Assembly: GCA_937897325.1 (NCBI GenBank)
Contig: CALCOY010000069.1
Span: 33,039-97,038, forward strand
From: an uncultured Shimia sp.
GTDB taxonomy: Bacteria > Pseudomonadota > Alphaproteobacteria > Rhodobacterales > Rhodobacteraceae
Direction: 5' to 3'
DNA: 64,000 nucleotides
Below are positions 37,434 to 47,972 of this stretch, in pieces. The first letter of the stretch is position 1. Every line of letters starts with the position of its first letter. The translations under genes and the position numbers were made by a program. The notes beneath the pieces are model-generated. The model made no database searches and was not told the DNA's origin. It saw only the letters and a program-made list of their open reading frames with translations.

Positions 37434-38300
37434 ATGTCGGGCATCAGAACCGCAATGCGCATGGTTGGGGTCGTTACGCTGGTTGCAGCGCTCTCGGCAT
37501 GCGGTGATAGGGGACGACCCACAACAGGCGGCATTTTCAATCAACAGGAAGTACCGCTCGAAAGCTTCTCTGCCCAGCAGATATTTGAGCGTGGCGAATA
37601 CGAGTTGGAGAACCGCCAGCCCGATGAGGCCGCCTTTTACTTCTCTGAGATTGAACGTCTGTACCCCTATTCGGAGTGGGCCAAGCGCGCGTTGATCATG
37701 CAGGCTTTCGCATATCATCGCGATCAGGATTATGAAAACAGCCGCTCGGCCTCGCAAAGGTTCATTGATTTCTATCCTGATGATGATGATGCGGCCTATG
37801 CTCAGTATCTGTTGGCACTGAGCTACTATGATCAGATTGATGAGGTCGGTCGTGACCAGGGTCTGACCTTCCAGGCTCTGCAAAGCTTGCGGCAGGTGAT
37901 CGAACGCTATCCGGATAGTGAATACGCGAAGTCATCCGTGCTCAAGTTCGACCTTGCCTTTGACCACCTTGCGGCCAAGGAGATGGAGATCGGGCGTTAC
38001 TATCTGAAGCGCAACAACTTCTCGGCCGCGATCAATCGCTTCCGTGTTGTGGTCGAGGATTTCCAAACGACAACACATACGGCTGAAGCGCTGCACCGGC
38101 TGGTGGAGGCGTATCTGTCTCTGGGTCTGACGGACGAGGCGCAGACGGCAGGTGCCATCCTTGGCTTCAACTATCAGTCGACTGATTGGTACGAAGACAG
38201 CTTCAAGCTTCTCACTGGACGAGGGCTCGAACTGGAGGCTGCCGGGGACAGCTGGTTGCGGAAAATCTATCGCCAGATGATCCAAGGCCGGTGGATCTGA
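37434..38300 (+). CDS. bamD: Outer membrane protein assembly lipoprotein BamD
   Basis: BamD is the TPR-rich lipoprotein of the BAM complex that inserts outer membrane proteins. The 288-residue product has a signal sequence with lipobox LSAC (20-23, lipidated C23). Five TPR-like helical repeats follow, including FERGEYELENRQPDEAAFYF and YYLKRNNFSAAINRFR. ATG 37434 (MSGIRTAMRM) has AAGGG and GAGG upstream; a TTG five codons earlier is less likely. recN follows after 37 bases, the usual alphaproteobacterial order. Confidence 0.94.
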   Translation: MSGIRTAMRMVGVVTLVAALSACGDRGRPTTGGIFNQQEVPLESFSAQQIFERGEYELENRQPDEAAFYFSEIERLYPYSEWAKRALIMQAFAYHRDQDYENSRSASQRFIDFYPDDDDAAYAQYLLALSYYDQIDEVGRDQGLTFQALQSLRQVIERYPDSEYAKSSVLKFDLAFDHLAAKEMEIGRYYLKRNNFSAAINRFRVVVEDFQTTTHTAEALHRLVEAYLSLGLTDEAQTAGAILGFNYQSTDWYEDSFKLLTGRGLELEAAGDSWLRKIYRQMIQGRWI

Positions 38301-38337
38301 CCGGACAGACGCCTGGCGTGTCTTTTGGATCGGTCTG

Positions 38338-39987
38338 ATGCTGCGCACGCTTGAAATCAGTGACATGCTGATCATCGACAGGCTCGACCTCGAGTTCCAG
38401 CCTGGCCTGAACGTGCTGACTGGTGAAACAGGTGCGGGAAAATCTATCTTGCTTGATGCACTTGGTTTTGTCTTGGGCTGGCGCGGTCGTGCGGACCTTG
38501 TCCGGCAGGGGGCAGAGCAAGGAGTGGTCGTAGCCTCTTTTGATCTCCCCGCGGGTCATGCGGCGCGTGATATCCTGCACGAAGCAGGGCTGCCCGTTGA
38601 AGACGAATTGATCCTGCGCCGGATCAACACTGCCGATGGCCGCAAGACGGCATGGGTAAATGACCGGCGCTGTTCAGGCGAAGTGCTGCGTGGCCTTTCG
38701 GATACATTGCTTGAACTCCACGGTCAGCACGATGACCGTGGCCTTTTGAACCCCCGGGTACATCTTTGCATTCTCGACACCTTTGGGGGATATGAGGATT
38801 TGCGGAGCACCGTTAGGTCGGCCTGGAATATCCTGGTTGGTGCGCAAAGGGCGCTGTCATCCGCCCAAGACAGCATCGCAAGCATCCGCGAGGAAGAAGA
38901 GTTCTTGCGTCACGCCGTGGCTGAGCTCGATCAGCTTGCCCCTCAACCGGGCGAGGAGGCCGAGCTTGATACGCGCCGCCGCCTTATGCAAAGCGCGGAA
39001 CGTATCCGCGAAGACATCATTAAGGCGCACGGGGTTTTGACCGAAGACGGCGCAGAGGCCGCGGTTTCGAATGCGATGCGCTGGCTGGATGGTGTCGCAG
39101 ACAAGGCTGAGGGCACGCTGGATGAACCGCTCTCTGCCTTGGGGCGCGCGCTCAATGAGGTGGACGAGGCCGTTGGTGGCATCTTGGTGGCGCTCGATAA
39201 ACTGTCATTCAACCCGGTTGATCTGGACGAAACGGAAGAACGGCTTTTTGCGATCCGCGGCCTGGGGCGCAAACATGACGTGGCCCCCGATGAGTTATCG
39301 GTTTTCGCTGACGGATTGCGCGGTCGTCTTTCTGTCTTGGACGCCGGAGCTGCCGATATCGCCGCGTTGAAACAGGCCGTGACTGAGGCGCAGGGTGACT
39401 ATGATCAGGCTGCAGAAGCCCTAGCCGATGCGCGGAGCGCGGCGGCGCTAAGGCTGGACAAAGCTGTGATGGAAGAGCTTGCGCCCCTAAAGATGGAACG
39501 GGCCGTTTTCGAGACAAAGATCAGCGAAGCCCAACCCGGCCCGGATGGCCGCGATGAAGCGATGTTTACGATAGCGACCAATCCCGGCGCACCTTCCGGC
39601 CCCTTGAACAAGATCGCCTCCGGCGGAGAGCTCAGTCGTTTTCTCCTGGCCCTGAAAGTTTGCCTCACGCAGGATCAAACGGGCCTTACCATGATCTTCG
39701 ACGAGATCGATCGCGGCGTCGGCGGGGCGACAGCAGACGCTGTCGGGCGCCGCCTCGCTGATCTGGCTGAGAATGGTCAGATACTTGTTGTCACGCACTC
39801 GCCTCAGGTTGCCGCACTTGGTGCACATCATTGGCGCGTCGAAAAAAAGGTCAACGGGCAGATGACCACATCGAATGTCGTGCCGCTGGCCCCTTCGGAC
39901 CGGATTGACGAAATTGCGCGGATGCTGTCCGGCGATACGATTACGGATGAGGCACGCGGTGCCGCCCGCGCCCTTTTGCAAAGCTAA
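38338..39987 (+). CDS. recN: DNA repair protein RecN
   Basis: RecN is an SMC-like ATPase used in double-strand break repair. The 549-residue protein has Walker A GETGAGKS (29-36), a long central coiled coil (about 155-370) and, near the C-terminus, the ABC signature ASGGELSRFLLAL followed by Walker B MIFDEIDRGVGG. The ATG overlaps a TGATG context 37 bases after bamD. SOS control is common for recN, but I did not see a clear LexA box of the alphaproteobacterial type in the short gap, so cotranscription with bamD is the simpler reading. Confidence 0.95.
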   Translation: MLRTLEISDMLIIDRLDLEFQPGLNVLTGETGAGKSILLDALGFVLGWRGRADLVRQGAEQGVVVASFDLPAGHAARDILHEAGLPVEDELILRRINTADGRKTAWVNDRRCSGEVLRGLSDTLLELHGQHDDRGLLNPRVHLCILDTFGGYEDLRSTVRSAWNILVGAQRALSSAQDSIASIREEEEFLRHAVAELDQLAPQPGEEAELDTRRRLMQSAERIREDIIKAHGVLTEDGAEAAVSNAMRWLDGVADKAEGTLDEPLSALGRALNEVDEAVGGILVALDKLSFNPVDLDETEERLFAIRGLGRKHDVAPDELSVFADGLRGRLSVLDAGAADIAALKQAVTEAQGDYDQAAEALADARSAAALRLDKAVMEELAPLKMERAVFETKISEAQPGPDGRDEAMFTIATNPGAPSGPLNKIASGGELSRFLLALKVCLTQDQTGLTMIFDEIDRGVGGATADAVGRRLADLAENGQILVVTHSPQVAALGAHHWRVEKKVNGQMTTSNVVPLAPSDRIDEIARMLSGDTITDEARGAARALLQS

Positions 39988-40078
39988 GCACGGATTGTTG
40001 TTCAGATACCGGCTTTTATGCCCGCGAGCCATGGCCTAGACAGGAAAATGCGCACACGTACGCTTTAGGGCTCTGCCA

Positions 40079-41752
40079 ATGTCGTCCATATTGTCTCAGC
40101 AGCTCGATCTCGCTGTGACTGCCTGCAAGGGCGGCATCCGTGTGTTGCGCCATCGTGGACCAAGCCAGGTGCAGTTCTGGTTCATTGCGCTTGCCATCGG
40201 TATTACTGCTGGTTTTGCGGCGCTTTTCTTTCGCAAAGGTATTGAGCGTTTGCAGGCCTGGCTCTATGGCACCGAGGACGTTCAGCACCTGCACACCTTC
40301 GCGTCATCTTTGCCGTGGTACCTGATCCTGATTATTCCCATCATCGGAGGGTTTCTGGTAGGCATAATCCTTCAAACATTCACCAAGGATGGACGCGCGC
40401 GCGGTGTGGCAGAGGTGATCGAAGGTGCCGCGATGCGCGACGGACAGGTTGAAACGCGGGCCGGCCTTGCCTCGACCCTCGCCGCGTTCATTACGCTTTC
40501 CTCGGGCGGATCCACGGGGCGGGAGGGGCCGGTCGTTCATCTGGCGGCCATCATCTCAACCAAGATAAGCCGCTGGATCAAAGCCGATGGCATAACGGGC
40601 CGCGATCTTCTGGGATGCGCCGTGGCCGCCGCCGTCAGCGCGAGCTTTAACGCACCCATTGCGGGCGCGCTTTTTGCTCTTGAGGTCGTTTTGCGCCACT
40701 TCGCGGTTCATGCCTTCGCCCCGATCGCCATTGCCGCTGTAGCTGGCACTGTGATCAACCGGATCGAATATGGTGGTATTACGGAATTTGCCCTGCAGAT
40801 GCCCAGCCAGCTTCAGTTCTATGTGGAGTTGCCTGCATTCCTGATACTCGGGTTGCTGTCCGGACTCACGGCAGTCGTGCTCATGCGGTCGATCTTCTGG
40901 GCCGATGATATCGGTAATCATCTCCAAGGTCGGTTCAGTTTGCCGCGTTGGCTGAGGCCGACGATCGCCGGTGCCCTGTTGGGCGGGCTTGCGATTTTCT
41001 TCCCACACATCATCGGCGTCGGGTATGAAACCACATCGCTCGCCCTGGGCGGACAACTTCCGCTGGGCGATGTTGTTCTCTTCGCGATGATGAAAACCGT
41101 TGCCGTTGCGATCACCATGGCGGGGCGCATGGGCGGCGGCGTTTTTTCGCCTTCGCTGATGATCGGTGCATTGACAGGCCTTGCTTTCGGTTTGGTTGCG
41201 ACCAGCATTTTTCCGGAAGTGTCCGGCTCTGTCACGCTTTATGCGCTTGCAGGCATGGGTGCGGTCGCAGCCGCCGTTCTGGGCGCCCCGATCTCGACCA
41301 CATTGATCGTGTTCGAATTGACGGGTGACTGGCAAATAGGCCTTGCCGTCATGGTCTCCGTCTCTCTGTCTACCGCACTTTCGTCGCGCTTGGTCGACAG
41401 GTCCTTCTTCCTTACCCAACTTGAGAGGCGCGGCGTGCATTTGGCCGCAGGGCCACAAGCCTATCTTCTGTCCATGTTCCGAGTGTCGGGCGTGATGCGC
41501 CCTAAAGATGGCAAAAACTGCGCCAATTCAGACGCCTGCTGGGACATGATCGATGACGGCATTTATGTGGACGCCAACAGCACGCTGGAGGTTGCAATGC
41601 CAGTTTTCGACAAGGCGCACTTGCCCTTCATCCCGGTTGTTAGCCTCAAACCGAACGCCCCGCCCGAGCTTCAGGGCGCGCTTTTTCATGTTGACGCGCT
41701 AAAAGCCTACAACCGTGCCCTGGCGGCAACCGCCGCAGAAGAACACAGTTGA
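40079..41752 (+). CDS. ClC-type chloride channel/transporter
   Basis: The 557-residue membrane protein has about ten or more hydrophobic segments and the ClC motifs GREGP with gating Glu E149 (SSGGSTGREGPVV), FNAPIAGALFALE and GGGVFSPSL. The first selectivity motif, normally G(S/K)GIP, reads A107-R-G-V-A here, so the Ser and Pro that line the anion site are missing. The C-terminal 110 residues contain one CBS-like stretch (about 465-545). It stands in its own unit and ends three bases from the convergent DUF427 gene. Chloride or another anion is the likely substrate. Confidence 0.9.
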   Translation: MSSILSQQLDLAVTACKGGIRVLRHRGPSQVQFWFIALAIGITAGFAALFFRKGIERLQAWLYGTEDVQHLHTFASSLPWYLILIIPIIGGFLVGIILQTFTKDGRARGVAEVIEGAAMRDGQVETRAGLASTLAAFITLSSGGSTGREGPVVHLAAIISTKISRWIKADGITGRDLLGCAVAAAVSASFNAPIAGALFALEVVLRHFAVHAFAPIAIAAVAGTVINRIEYGGITEFALQMPSQLQFYVELPAFLILGLLSGLTAVVLMRSIFWADDIGNHLQGRFSLPRWLRPTIAGALLGGLAIFFPHIIGVGYETTSLALGGQLPLGDVVLFAMMKTVAVAITMAGRMGGGVFSPSLMIGALTGLAFGLVATSIFPEVSGSVTLYALAGMGAVAAAVLGAPISTTLIVFELTGDWQIGLAVMVSVSLSTALSSRLVDRSFFLTQLERRGVHLAAGPQAYLLSMFRVSGVMRPKDGKNCANSDACWDMIDDGIYVDANSTLEVAMPVFDKAHLPFIPVVSLKPNAPPELQGALFHVDALKAYNRALAATAAEEHS

Positions 41753-41755
41753 ACG

Positions 41756-42100
41756 TCAGATCTGTTCGACTGTAATCGTATCGCCCGCATAAAATGCCAC
41801 GTAGTCCTTGATTTTCGCGACACCTTCCTTGGGTTCTTCATAGCTCCAAACTGCGTTCTGCAGGGTTTGCGATTTGGTCACGACGGAAAAGTAGCTTGCA
41901 TCGCCTTTATGAGGGCAATGCGAGCTTTTGTCTGTCCGATCCAGGAACGCCATCGCGATATCGCCGCGTGGAAAGTAAATCACCGGGGGGTAGGTGCCTT
42001 CGGTCAGTTCCAGGGCCTCACTGCTTTCGCCCAGAACTGCACCGCCCGCGCGTACGGTCCAGCGCCCGTCGGCCTTGCGAATTTTGATGTGATCAGCCAT
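41756..42100 (-). CDS. DUF427 protein
   Basis: The 114-residue soluble protein belongs to DUF427, a small beta-rich family of unknown function. Typical segments are GRWTVRAGG near the start, VIYFPRGDIAM, SHCPHKGDASYFSV and VWSYEEP, and the C-terminus has DYVAFYAGDTITVEQ. It is the last gene of a minus-strand run after aminopeptidase P, with 73 bases between. No enzymatic residues can be assigned. Confidence 0.9.
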   Translation of the reverse strand: MADHIKIRKADGRWTVRAGGAVLGESSEALELTEGTYPPVIYFPRGDIAMAFLDRTDKSSHCPHKGDASYFSVVTKSQTLQNAVWSYEEPKEGVAKIKDYVAFYAGDTITVEQI

Positions 42101-42173
42101 GACCCGCCCCCCTTAATTGATGTCATTTCGTGATGAATGACGTGTGTAACAGGTCTGTGACCTGTGAGCCAGA

Positions 42174-43964
42174 CTAGAGCGGCCGTGTTGCCGCTTCAAG
42201 CCACGCATTTGCGGTGTTCGAAACGCGAGGTCCAATTTTCTCAAACGTTTCAGCGTGATAGGCGTTTAACCACGCGCAGCTATCGGCATCCATCATGTCA
42301 GCGACAATCAGGCGGCGGTCGATCGGCGCAAAGGTCAGCGTTCGCCAATTCAGCATTTTTCGATGCGCATCACCGCCTGCCAATGGCTCCGCCTCTTCAA
42401 CAACGATAAGGTTCTCGATCCGCATTCCGAAGGCGCCTTCGCGGTAGTAGCCGGGTTCGTTCGACAGGATCATGCCCGGTTTGAACGGGACCGTTGAAAG
42501 TTTACTCAGCCTTTGTGGGCCTTCATGAACGCTCAGATAGGCGCCGACACCGTGACCGAGCCCGTGATCGAAGTCCTGATGCGCAAGCCAAAGCGGCACC
42601 CGCCCGATCGCTTCGATGTCACGCCCGGCCAGCCCTTCCGGCCATCGCAGCCGTGACATAGCAATCATGCCTAGGAGCACACGAGTGAAGGCGCGCCGCG
42701 CATCTTCGGGTGGCTCGCCAATCGCGATGGTGCGAGTGATGTCGGTTGTCCCGTCGAGATACTGACCGCCGCTGTCGAGAACCAGAAGGTGGCCCGCCTC
42801 AAGCACGGAGTCGGTTTCTTCCGTTACACGGTAATGGATCACAGCACCGTTCGGCCCCGTGCCCGAGATGGTCTCAAAGCTGACATCCTGTAGCGCGTTG
42901 TCCCGTTTCCGGATGTTCTCCAGTCGCGTAACCACCTGCGTCTCACGTGTGGTTCCCGGCTGTTTGCCGTCAAGCCAAGCCAGAAGTTCGACAATTGCCG
43001 CCCCGTCGCGAAGATGTGCTGCGGCACTGCCAGCGACTTCCGCTGCATTTTTGCAGGCTTTGGGCAGCGCGCAGGGATCGTCTCCCCAGACTGCCTCGTC
43101 TCCCAGAGTATCGGCCACGATCACCGGCACACTCGATTTTTCCAACCTCACCGGACCTTTAAGGGTTTCGAGGTGGTTCAGCAGGGCCAATGGATCGTGC
43201 TGCTGAACGTCCGCGCCGAGATGTGCGTCGATCTCCGTCAGCTTTTCGGCCGCCATGAAAAGATCCACGCGCGCATCATCATGTAGAACGCAAAACCCCT
43301 GTGCCACGGGATTGCGCGGGATGTCTGATCCGCGGATGTTCAAAAGCCAACACAGGCTGTCCGGCAGGGTAATCACTGCGGCTTTCTCGCCAGCCTCCTT
43401 CAAGGTTGCAGCCAGTCGCTTGCGCTTGTCCTCATGGGTTTCGCCGGCGAATTCCAATGGATGCGCTTTTACCGCTCCCATAGGTGGGGCGGGTTGATCT
43501 GCCCAGATGTGATCCACAAGATTGTGCGTCGGGCTCAAAGAGATGTCGGCTGGATCAAGCGTTTTACGTAAAGCTTCGATCTGACCGGCTGTGTGCAGCC
43601 AGGGATCAAATCCAACAACTCCGCCATTCGGCAACTGTTCGATCAACCAGTCTGACAAGGACGTTTCCGGCCATGGCACTGGCGTGTAAACGTCTGCGAC
43701 CTGTGATTTTACCTGTGTGCGGTAACGCCCGTCGATGAACACGCCCGCGATCTGCTTGAGCACCGCACAGAACCCGGCTGATCCGGTGAAACCCGTGAGC
43801 CATGACAGACGTTCGTCGCACGGGGCCACGTATTCTCCCTGATGCGCATCGGCCCGTGGTACCAGAAATCCGTCAAGTTCTTGTGCTGCAATCTCGTCGC
43901 GTAGCGCGGAAAGTCTAGGTGGCCCCTGTTCCGGCCTTGCAGTGACTTCGAAGGTTTGAAACAC
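42174..43964 (-). CDS. Xaa-Pro aminopeptidase (aminopeptidase P family, M24B)
   Basis: The 596-residue enzyme removes N-terminal residues before proline. It has the three-part layout of long aminopeptidase P proteins: two creatinase N-like domains (about 1-300) and a pita-bread catalytic domain. The metal-site residues are visible in LDSGGQYLDGTTDITRT (two Asp), HGLGHGVGAYLSVHEGP (His), NEPGYY (Glu) and GMRIENL (Glu). The best start is GTG 43964, with AAAGGAA seven bases upstream; there is no earlier ATG with a ribosome binding site. It lies 28 bases after cobT on the same strand. Confidence 0.92.
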   Translation of the reverse strand: MFQTFEVTARPEQGPPRLSALRDEIAAQELDGFLVPRADAHQGEYVAPCDERLSWLTGFTGSAGFCAVLKQIAGVFIDGRYRTQVKSQVADVYTPVPWPETSLSDWLIEQLPNGGVVGFDPWLHTAGQIEALRKTLDPADISLSPTHNLVDHIWADQPAPPMGAVKAHPLEFAGETHEDKRKRLAATLKEAGEKAAVITLPDSLCWLLNIRGSDIPRNPVAQGFCVLHDDARVDLFMAAEKLTEIDAHLGADVQQHDPLALLNHLETLKGPVRLEKSSVPVIVADTLGDEAVWGDDPCALPKACKNAAEVAGSAAAHLRDGAAIVELLAWLDGKQPGTTRETQVVTRLENIRKRDNALQDVSFETISGTGPNGAVIHYRVTEETDSVLEAGHLLVLDSGGQYLDGTTDITRTIAIGEPPEDARRAFTRVLLGMIAMSRLRWPEGLAGRDIEAIGRVPLWLAHQDFDHGLGHGVGAYLSVHEGPQRLSKLSTVPFKPGMILSNEPGYYREGAFGMRIENLIVVEEAEPLAGGDAHRKMLNWRTLTFAPIDRRLIVADMMDADSCAWLNAYHAETFEKIGPRVSNTANAWLEAATRPL

Positions 43965-43992
43965 CGAGTTTCCTTTCCGCCATGGCGCGGCG

Positions 43993-45867
43993 CTAGCTTG
44001 CCCGTTTGATCCCCATGATCCGCGCCCGTGCACGCGGGTCTTTGTCAAACAGTGCGGCGAGTTGTTCGGTCATCGCGCCGGCCAATTGTTCGACATCCGT
44101 GATCGTGACCGCGCGGTCATAGTAACGCGTCACATCATGGCCGATCCCGATAGCCAGAAGCTCAACCACTTTCTTGCGTTCCACCAATGCGATAACGTCG
44201 CGCAGATGCTTTTCAAGATAATTGGCCGGGTTCACGCTAAGTGTTGAATCGTCTACCGGCGCGCCGTCGGAAATCACCATCAAGATCTTGCGCGCCTCGG
44301 GCCGTCCGATCATCCGGCGGTGGGCCCATTCGAGCGCTTCACCGTCGATGTTTTCTTTCAGAAGGCCTTCTTTCATCATTAGGCCGAGATTGGGCCGGGT
44401 CCGGCGCCAGGGCGCGTCGGCTGATTTGTAGATGATGTGCCGCAGATCGTTTAACCGACCGGGCTGGCTTGGCCGGCCATTGTTCAGCCAGGCCTCCCGC
44501 GCGAGGCCCCCCTTCCAAGCGCGGGTTGTAAAGCCCAGTATCTCGACCTTGACGTTGCAGCGTTCCAGCGTGCGCGCAAGAACGTCGGCACAGATCGCGG
44601 CTATTGAAATCGGCCGTCCGCGCATCGACCCCGAATTGTCGAGCAAGAGGGTTACGACCGTGTCGCGGAACTCGGTATCCTTTTCGACCTTGAAAGACAG
44701 GGGCGTCGTGGGGTTCGCCACCACCCGAGCCAAGCGACCGGCATCTAGAATGCCTTCCTCGCGGTCAAACTCCCAGGACCGGTTCTGCTGCGCCTGAAGA
44801 CGCCGTTGAAGCTTGTTTGCCAAACGGCTCACCGCACCCTTGAGCGGTTCAAGCTGTTGATCGAGATAGGCCCGTAGGCGTTCAAGCTCGACCGGTTCGG
44901 CAAGTTCTTCTGCGGTTATTTCCTCGTCATGCGTGTCGAGGTAGACCTTGTAGTCAGGATCGGCCTCGGACACGGGCTGGGGCGCGGGTGGCTCCAGCGG
45001 CGCCTCGCCCTCGGGCATGTCGGCTTCTTCGCCCATCTCCTGATCGGCCATGTCATCCATGCTGACCTGGGCCTGGCTGGCATCCTGCTGATCTTCTTGC
45101 GAGGATTGAGGAGACGCCTCGGCGTCTTCTTCCTCCTGATCGTCTTGACCCGTGCTGTCAGGCTCATCGGCGTCCTCTTCGCCTTCTTCGGCCTGATCTT
45201 CCTGATCGTCGTCAATGTCGTCGGGGTCATCGCCAATCTGGTCACCATAGCCAAGGTCGGTGATCATTTGTCGTGCGAATTTTGCGAAAGCTGCCTGATC
45301 GTCGAGAATATCATCGATCTTGTCGAGCGTGCCGCCTGCCTGTTCCTCAATGAATCCCTGCCAAAGTTCCATCGCGTTCTTGGCCCCGCCAGGCAGATCA
45401 CGGCCCGTGGCCAGATGCCGGATCAGATAGCCCGCCGCTGTGGCCAGAGGCACCTCGCTAGACTGTTTGCACTGATCAAGGCCCTTTCGGCTGGCCTCGT
45501 GGGCGATCTTGGCGTCGATGTTTCCGGCAGTTCCGGGCATGTCACGTGCGCCCATCGCTTCGCATCTCGCAGTTTCCATCGCCTCATAGAGATCGCGGGC
45601 CATCTCCCCTTGCGGGACGTAGCGCGCATGGGTTTCACCGTTGTGATAACGGCGATTGAGGGCCAGGGCATCCGCTGTACCGCGGGCCAGCAAAACCTCA
45701 TCACGCGTCATACGCCGGCTGACTTGGGGCAAGCGCATTGAATCGCCCGACAGCCCGGACGGGTCAACCGAATAGCTGACCGAAAGCTCGGGATCGTTGG
45801 CCATAACTTTTGTCGCTTCGGCCAGTGCTTTTTTGAACGGATCAGCCGGGTTGTCAGATTTTGTCAT
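43993..45867 (-). CDS. cobT: Cobaltochelatase subunit CobT
   Basis: CobT is a subunit of the aerobic CobNST cobaltochelatase, which inserts cobalt into hydrogenobyrinate diamide in vitamin B12 synthesis. The 624-residue protein has a conserved N-terminal region ([20 protein letters not shown]), a very acidic Asp/Glu-rich linker (about 210-310) and a C-terminal VWA domain with the MIDAS motif DNSGSM. I chose ATG 45867 over a GTG two codons earlier. CobS, its AAA+ partner, is encoded upstream on the same strand with one small gene between; CobN is not in the window. Confidence 0.95.
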   Translation of the reverse strand: MTKSDNPADPFKKALAEATKVMANDPELSVSYSVDPSGLSGDSMRLPQVSRRMTRDEVLLARGTADALALNRRYHNGETHARYVPQGEMARDLYEAMETARCEAMGARDMPGTAGNIDAKIAHEASRKGLDQCKQSSEVPLATAAGYLIRHLATGRDLPGGAKNAMELWQGFIEEQAGGTLDKIDDILDDQAAFAKFARQMITDLGYGDQIGDDPDDIDDDQEDQAEEGEEDADEPDSTGQDDQEEEDAEASPQSSQEDQQDASQAQVSMDDMADQEMGEEADMPEGEAPLEPPAPQPVSEADPDYKVYLDTHDEEITAEELAEPVELERLRAYLDQQLEPLKGAVSRLANKLQRRLQAQQNRSWEFDREEGILDAGRLARVVANPTTPLSFKVEKDTEFRDTVVTLLLDNSGSMRGRPISIAAICADVLARTLERCNVKVEILGFTTRAWKGGLAREAWLNNGRPSQPGRLNDLRHIIYKSADAPWRRTRPNLGLMMKEGLLKENIDGEALEWAHRRMIGRPEARKILMVISDGAPVDDSTLSVNPANYLEKHLRDVIALVERKKVVELLAIGIGHDVTRYYDRAVTITDVEQLAGAMTEQLAALFDKDPRARARIMGIKRAS

Positions 45868-45950
45868 TGTCACGCTGGTGCTAGTCGTTTGCTGTCGCGT
45901 AACTTAGGGAGGTTTTGGGGCAATGACCAATCGAAAAGCGCGGTCTGCTG

Positions 45951-46361
45951 CTAGCTAAGCAAGACCGCTTCGCACTGCGAGAGATACGATTGTGCCACAC
46001 GTTTCGCGCGGGCAGATATACGCGGGTCCGATGCGTTGAGGATCTGCTGCAGCAATTGTGCATGCGCGAGCTTTGCGTGGACGCGCAGCGACAATATGGA
46101 TCGGCTGTCGATCCGATCAACATAGGGCATCAGTGCGTTTATAAGATCGACGAAAACCGCACGTCTGGCTTCGGTCTGTTCGGACCCTGGCCCATCATGA
46201 TGCCATTGATGTTCGATGACCGCCGAAAGGCGCCCGGTGCAGGTTGCAAAGAACTTCACACGGTCATCTGGTGTGTCCGGCAGATCGCTCAACGCCGTAG
46301 TTGCTGCCAAGCTAAGCAGAGCGCAGATCAACGATCGACTTATGTTGAGCCATCTGGACAT
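45951..46361 (-). CDS. Small secreted protein between cobS and cobT
   Basis: The 136-residue product begins with a signal peptide (about residues 1-25, ending TTALS). The mature part is mostly helical, with two Cys (about C41 and C129) that could pair in the periplasm. I do not recognise a family. The gene lies 129 bases after cobS and about 80 before cobT on the same strand, so it is likely cotranscribed, but a role in cobalamin synthesis is unproven. Confidence 0.65.
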   Translation of the reverse strand: MSRWLNISRSLICALLSLAATTALSDLPDTPDDRVKFFATCTGRLSAVIEHQWHHDGPGSEQTEARRAVFVDLINALMPYVDRIDSRSILSLRVHAKLAHAQLLQQILNASDPRISARAKRVAQSYLSQCEAVLLS

Positions 46362-46490
46362 GACCTAAAGTTAACCCGACTGGGTTAGCCAAAACTTAGG
46401 CAGTCAGAGGGCTTTTTGCCGGATTTTATTCAACTGATGCTGGTCTTAGCTCGAATCCCATATGCCACAGGGAGAAATCCCCATCGAACG

Positions 46491-47477
46491 TCAGCGAAGA
46501 CTGACGCTTGCGGCACTTTCAGGCAATTCTTCGTCAAACAGGCGCTGATAGAACTCCGCCACTGTCTGCCGCTCAAGCTCATCGCATTTGTTGAGAAAGC
46601 TCAGGCGGAACGCGTATCCAACATTGCGGAAAATTTCCGCGTTCTGCGCCCAGGCAATGACGGTCCGGGGCGACATAACCGTCGAAAGGTCACCATTCAT
46701 GAAGGCTGTCCGGCTCAGATCAGCCACAGTGACCATTTGTTTGATGGTTTTGCGCCCGGCTTCGGTGTTGTAATGCGGACATTTCGCCAGAACGATCGCT
46801 GTTTCTGCATCAACTGATAGGTAGTTTAGGGTAGCCACCAAAGACCAGCGGTCCATTTGGCCCTGATTAATCTGTTGCGTGCCGTGATAAAGGCCTGTTG
46901 TATCGCCCAGCCCGACAGTATTTGCCGTCGCGAAAATCCGGAAATAGGGATGAGGGTGGATGACCTCGTTCTGGTCGAGCAAGGTAAGCTTACCATCAAC
47001 TTCGAGAACGCGTTGGATTACGAACATCACGTCAGCGCGGCCAGCATCATATTCATCGAACACAATTGCCGTGGGATTTCGCAGCGCCCAAGGCAGGATA
47101 CCTTCCTGAAAATCGGTGACCTGCTTGCCATCCTTCAGCTTGATCGCGTCCTTTCCGATCAGGTCGATCCGGCTAATATGACTGTCCAGGTTTACGCGCA
47201 CTGCGGGCCAGTTCAGACGTGCTGCAACCTGTTCTATATGCGTGGATTTGCCAGTGCCGTGGTAGCCTTGGATCATGACGCGACGATTGTGCGCAAATCC
47301 CGCGAGGATCGCGAGTGTTGTGTCAGGATCGAATTTGTAGGTGCTGTCAACGTCCGGCACACGGTCGGATCGGTCGCTGAAGCCTTTCACGACCATGTCG
47401 CTGTCGATCCCAAAGACATCGCGAACAGAAACCTCTTCAGTGGGTTTTGCATTGATGTCGATTGCGCCGTCAGCCAT
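46491..47477 (-). CDS. cobS: Cobaltochelatase subunit CobS
   Basis: CobS is the AAA+ ATPase subunit of the aerobic cobaltochelatase, forming rings with CobT. The 328-residue protein has Walker [11 protein letters not shown], Walker [17 protein letters not shown] and the sensor-region [11 protein letters not shown], with the N-terminal SVRDVFGID block typical of CobS. The ATG at 47477 is preceded by an in-frame GTG. Upstream on the same strand is the two-component cluster, 114 bases away. Confidence 0.95.
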   Translation of the reverse strand: MADGAIDINAKPTEEVSVRDVFGIDSDMVVKGFSDRSDRVPDVDSTYKFDPDTTLAILAGFAHNRRVMIQGYHGTGKSTHIEQVAARLNWPAVRVNLDSHISRIDLIGKDAIKLKDGKQVTDFQEGILPWALRNPTAIVFDEYDAGRADVMFVIQRVLEVDGKLTLLDQNEVIHPHPYFRIFATANTVGLGDTTGLYHGTQQINQGQMDRWSLVATLNYLSVDAETAIVLAKCPHYNTEAGRKTIKQMVTVADLSRTAFMNGDLSTVMSPRTVIAWAQNAEIFRNVGYAFRLSFLNKCDELERQTVAEFYQRLFDEELPESAASVSLR

Positions 47478-47591
47478 CACGTTTCCCTCACCTACCAGAC
47501 CGCTTCAAAAGGTCTGCGGCTCGTCGTGCAACATATCGCGTCGAAGGGCAAGAGGAACTGAGGCCAATTGGATGCGAACCGCAGAGCGCCG

Positions 47592-47972
47592 TCAGGTTGT
47601 CAGTTCGCTGAGCATGTCGTGAAGCGCGTCAATGTTGACCGGTTTGGGAAGGACCGCGTTCATGCCGAGCTCTTTGATCCGGGTCGGCTGATGGTAATTC
47701 GTGTCGGCCGTGATCGCAACGATCGGGATCGTCTGGGGTGGATCCTTTTCAAACTGTCGGATCGACAGGGCGGTGTGGACGCCCGTTAGGATCGGCATGT
47801 GAATGTCCAGCAGGATGAGATTGTAGGCCATTGGATCAGCCGTAAGCTCTGCAAGGCAAGCCGGCCCGCTGCTGACCACGACGTGCTCATGGCCCAAAAC
47901 ATCAAGAAATTCAGACATCATGTAACGAGTCGTTGCGTCATCGTCGACGACCATGATTTTTCGCTGGCTCAT
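47592..47972 (-). CDS. Single-domain response regulator (downstream of the kinase)
   Basis: The 126-residue protein is a stand-alone receiver domain. Acidic D10-D11-D12, phosphoacceptor D56 in LLDIHMPIL, ITA with the conserved Thr, and Lys in LPKPV are all present. There is no output domain. The ATG at 47972 overlaps the kinase stop, so it is translated with the kinase and is its probable substrate. The output step must be a protein interaction or another phosphotransfer. Confidence 0.9.
   Translation of the reverse strand: MSQRKIMVVDDDATTRYMMSEFLDVLGHEHVVVSSGPACLAELTADPMAYNLILLDIHMPILTGVHTALSIRQFEKDPPQTIPIVAITADTNYHQPTRIKELGMNAVLPKPVNIDALHDMLSELTT

Noticed and set aside
44929..45741. 270-codon hydrophobic plus-strand frame opposite cobT
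   Set aside because: It is the complement of the Asp/Glu-rich linker of CobT, which naturally reads as Leu/Ile/Val on the other strand.
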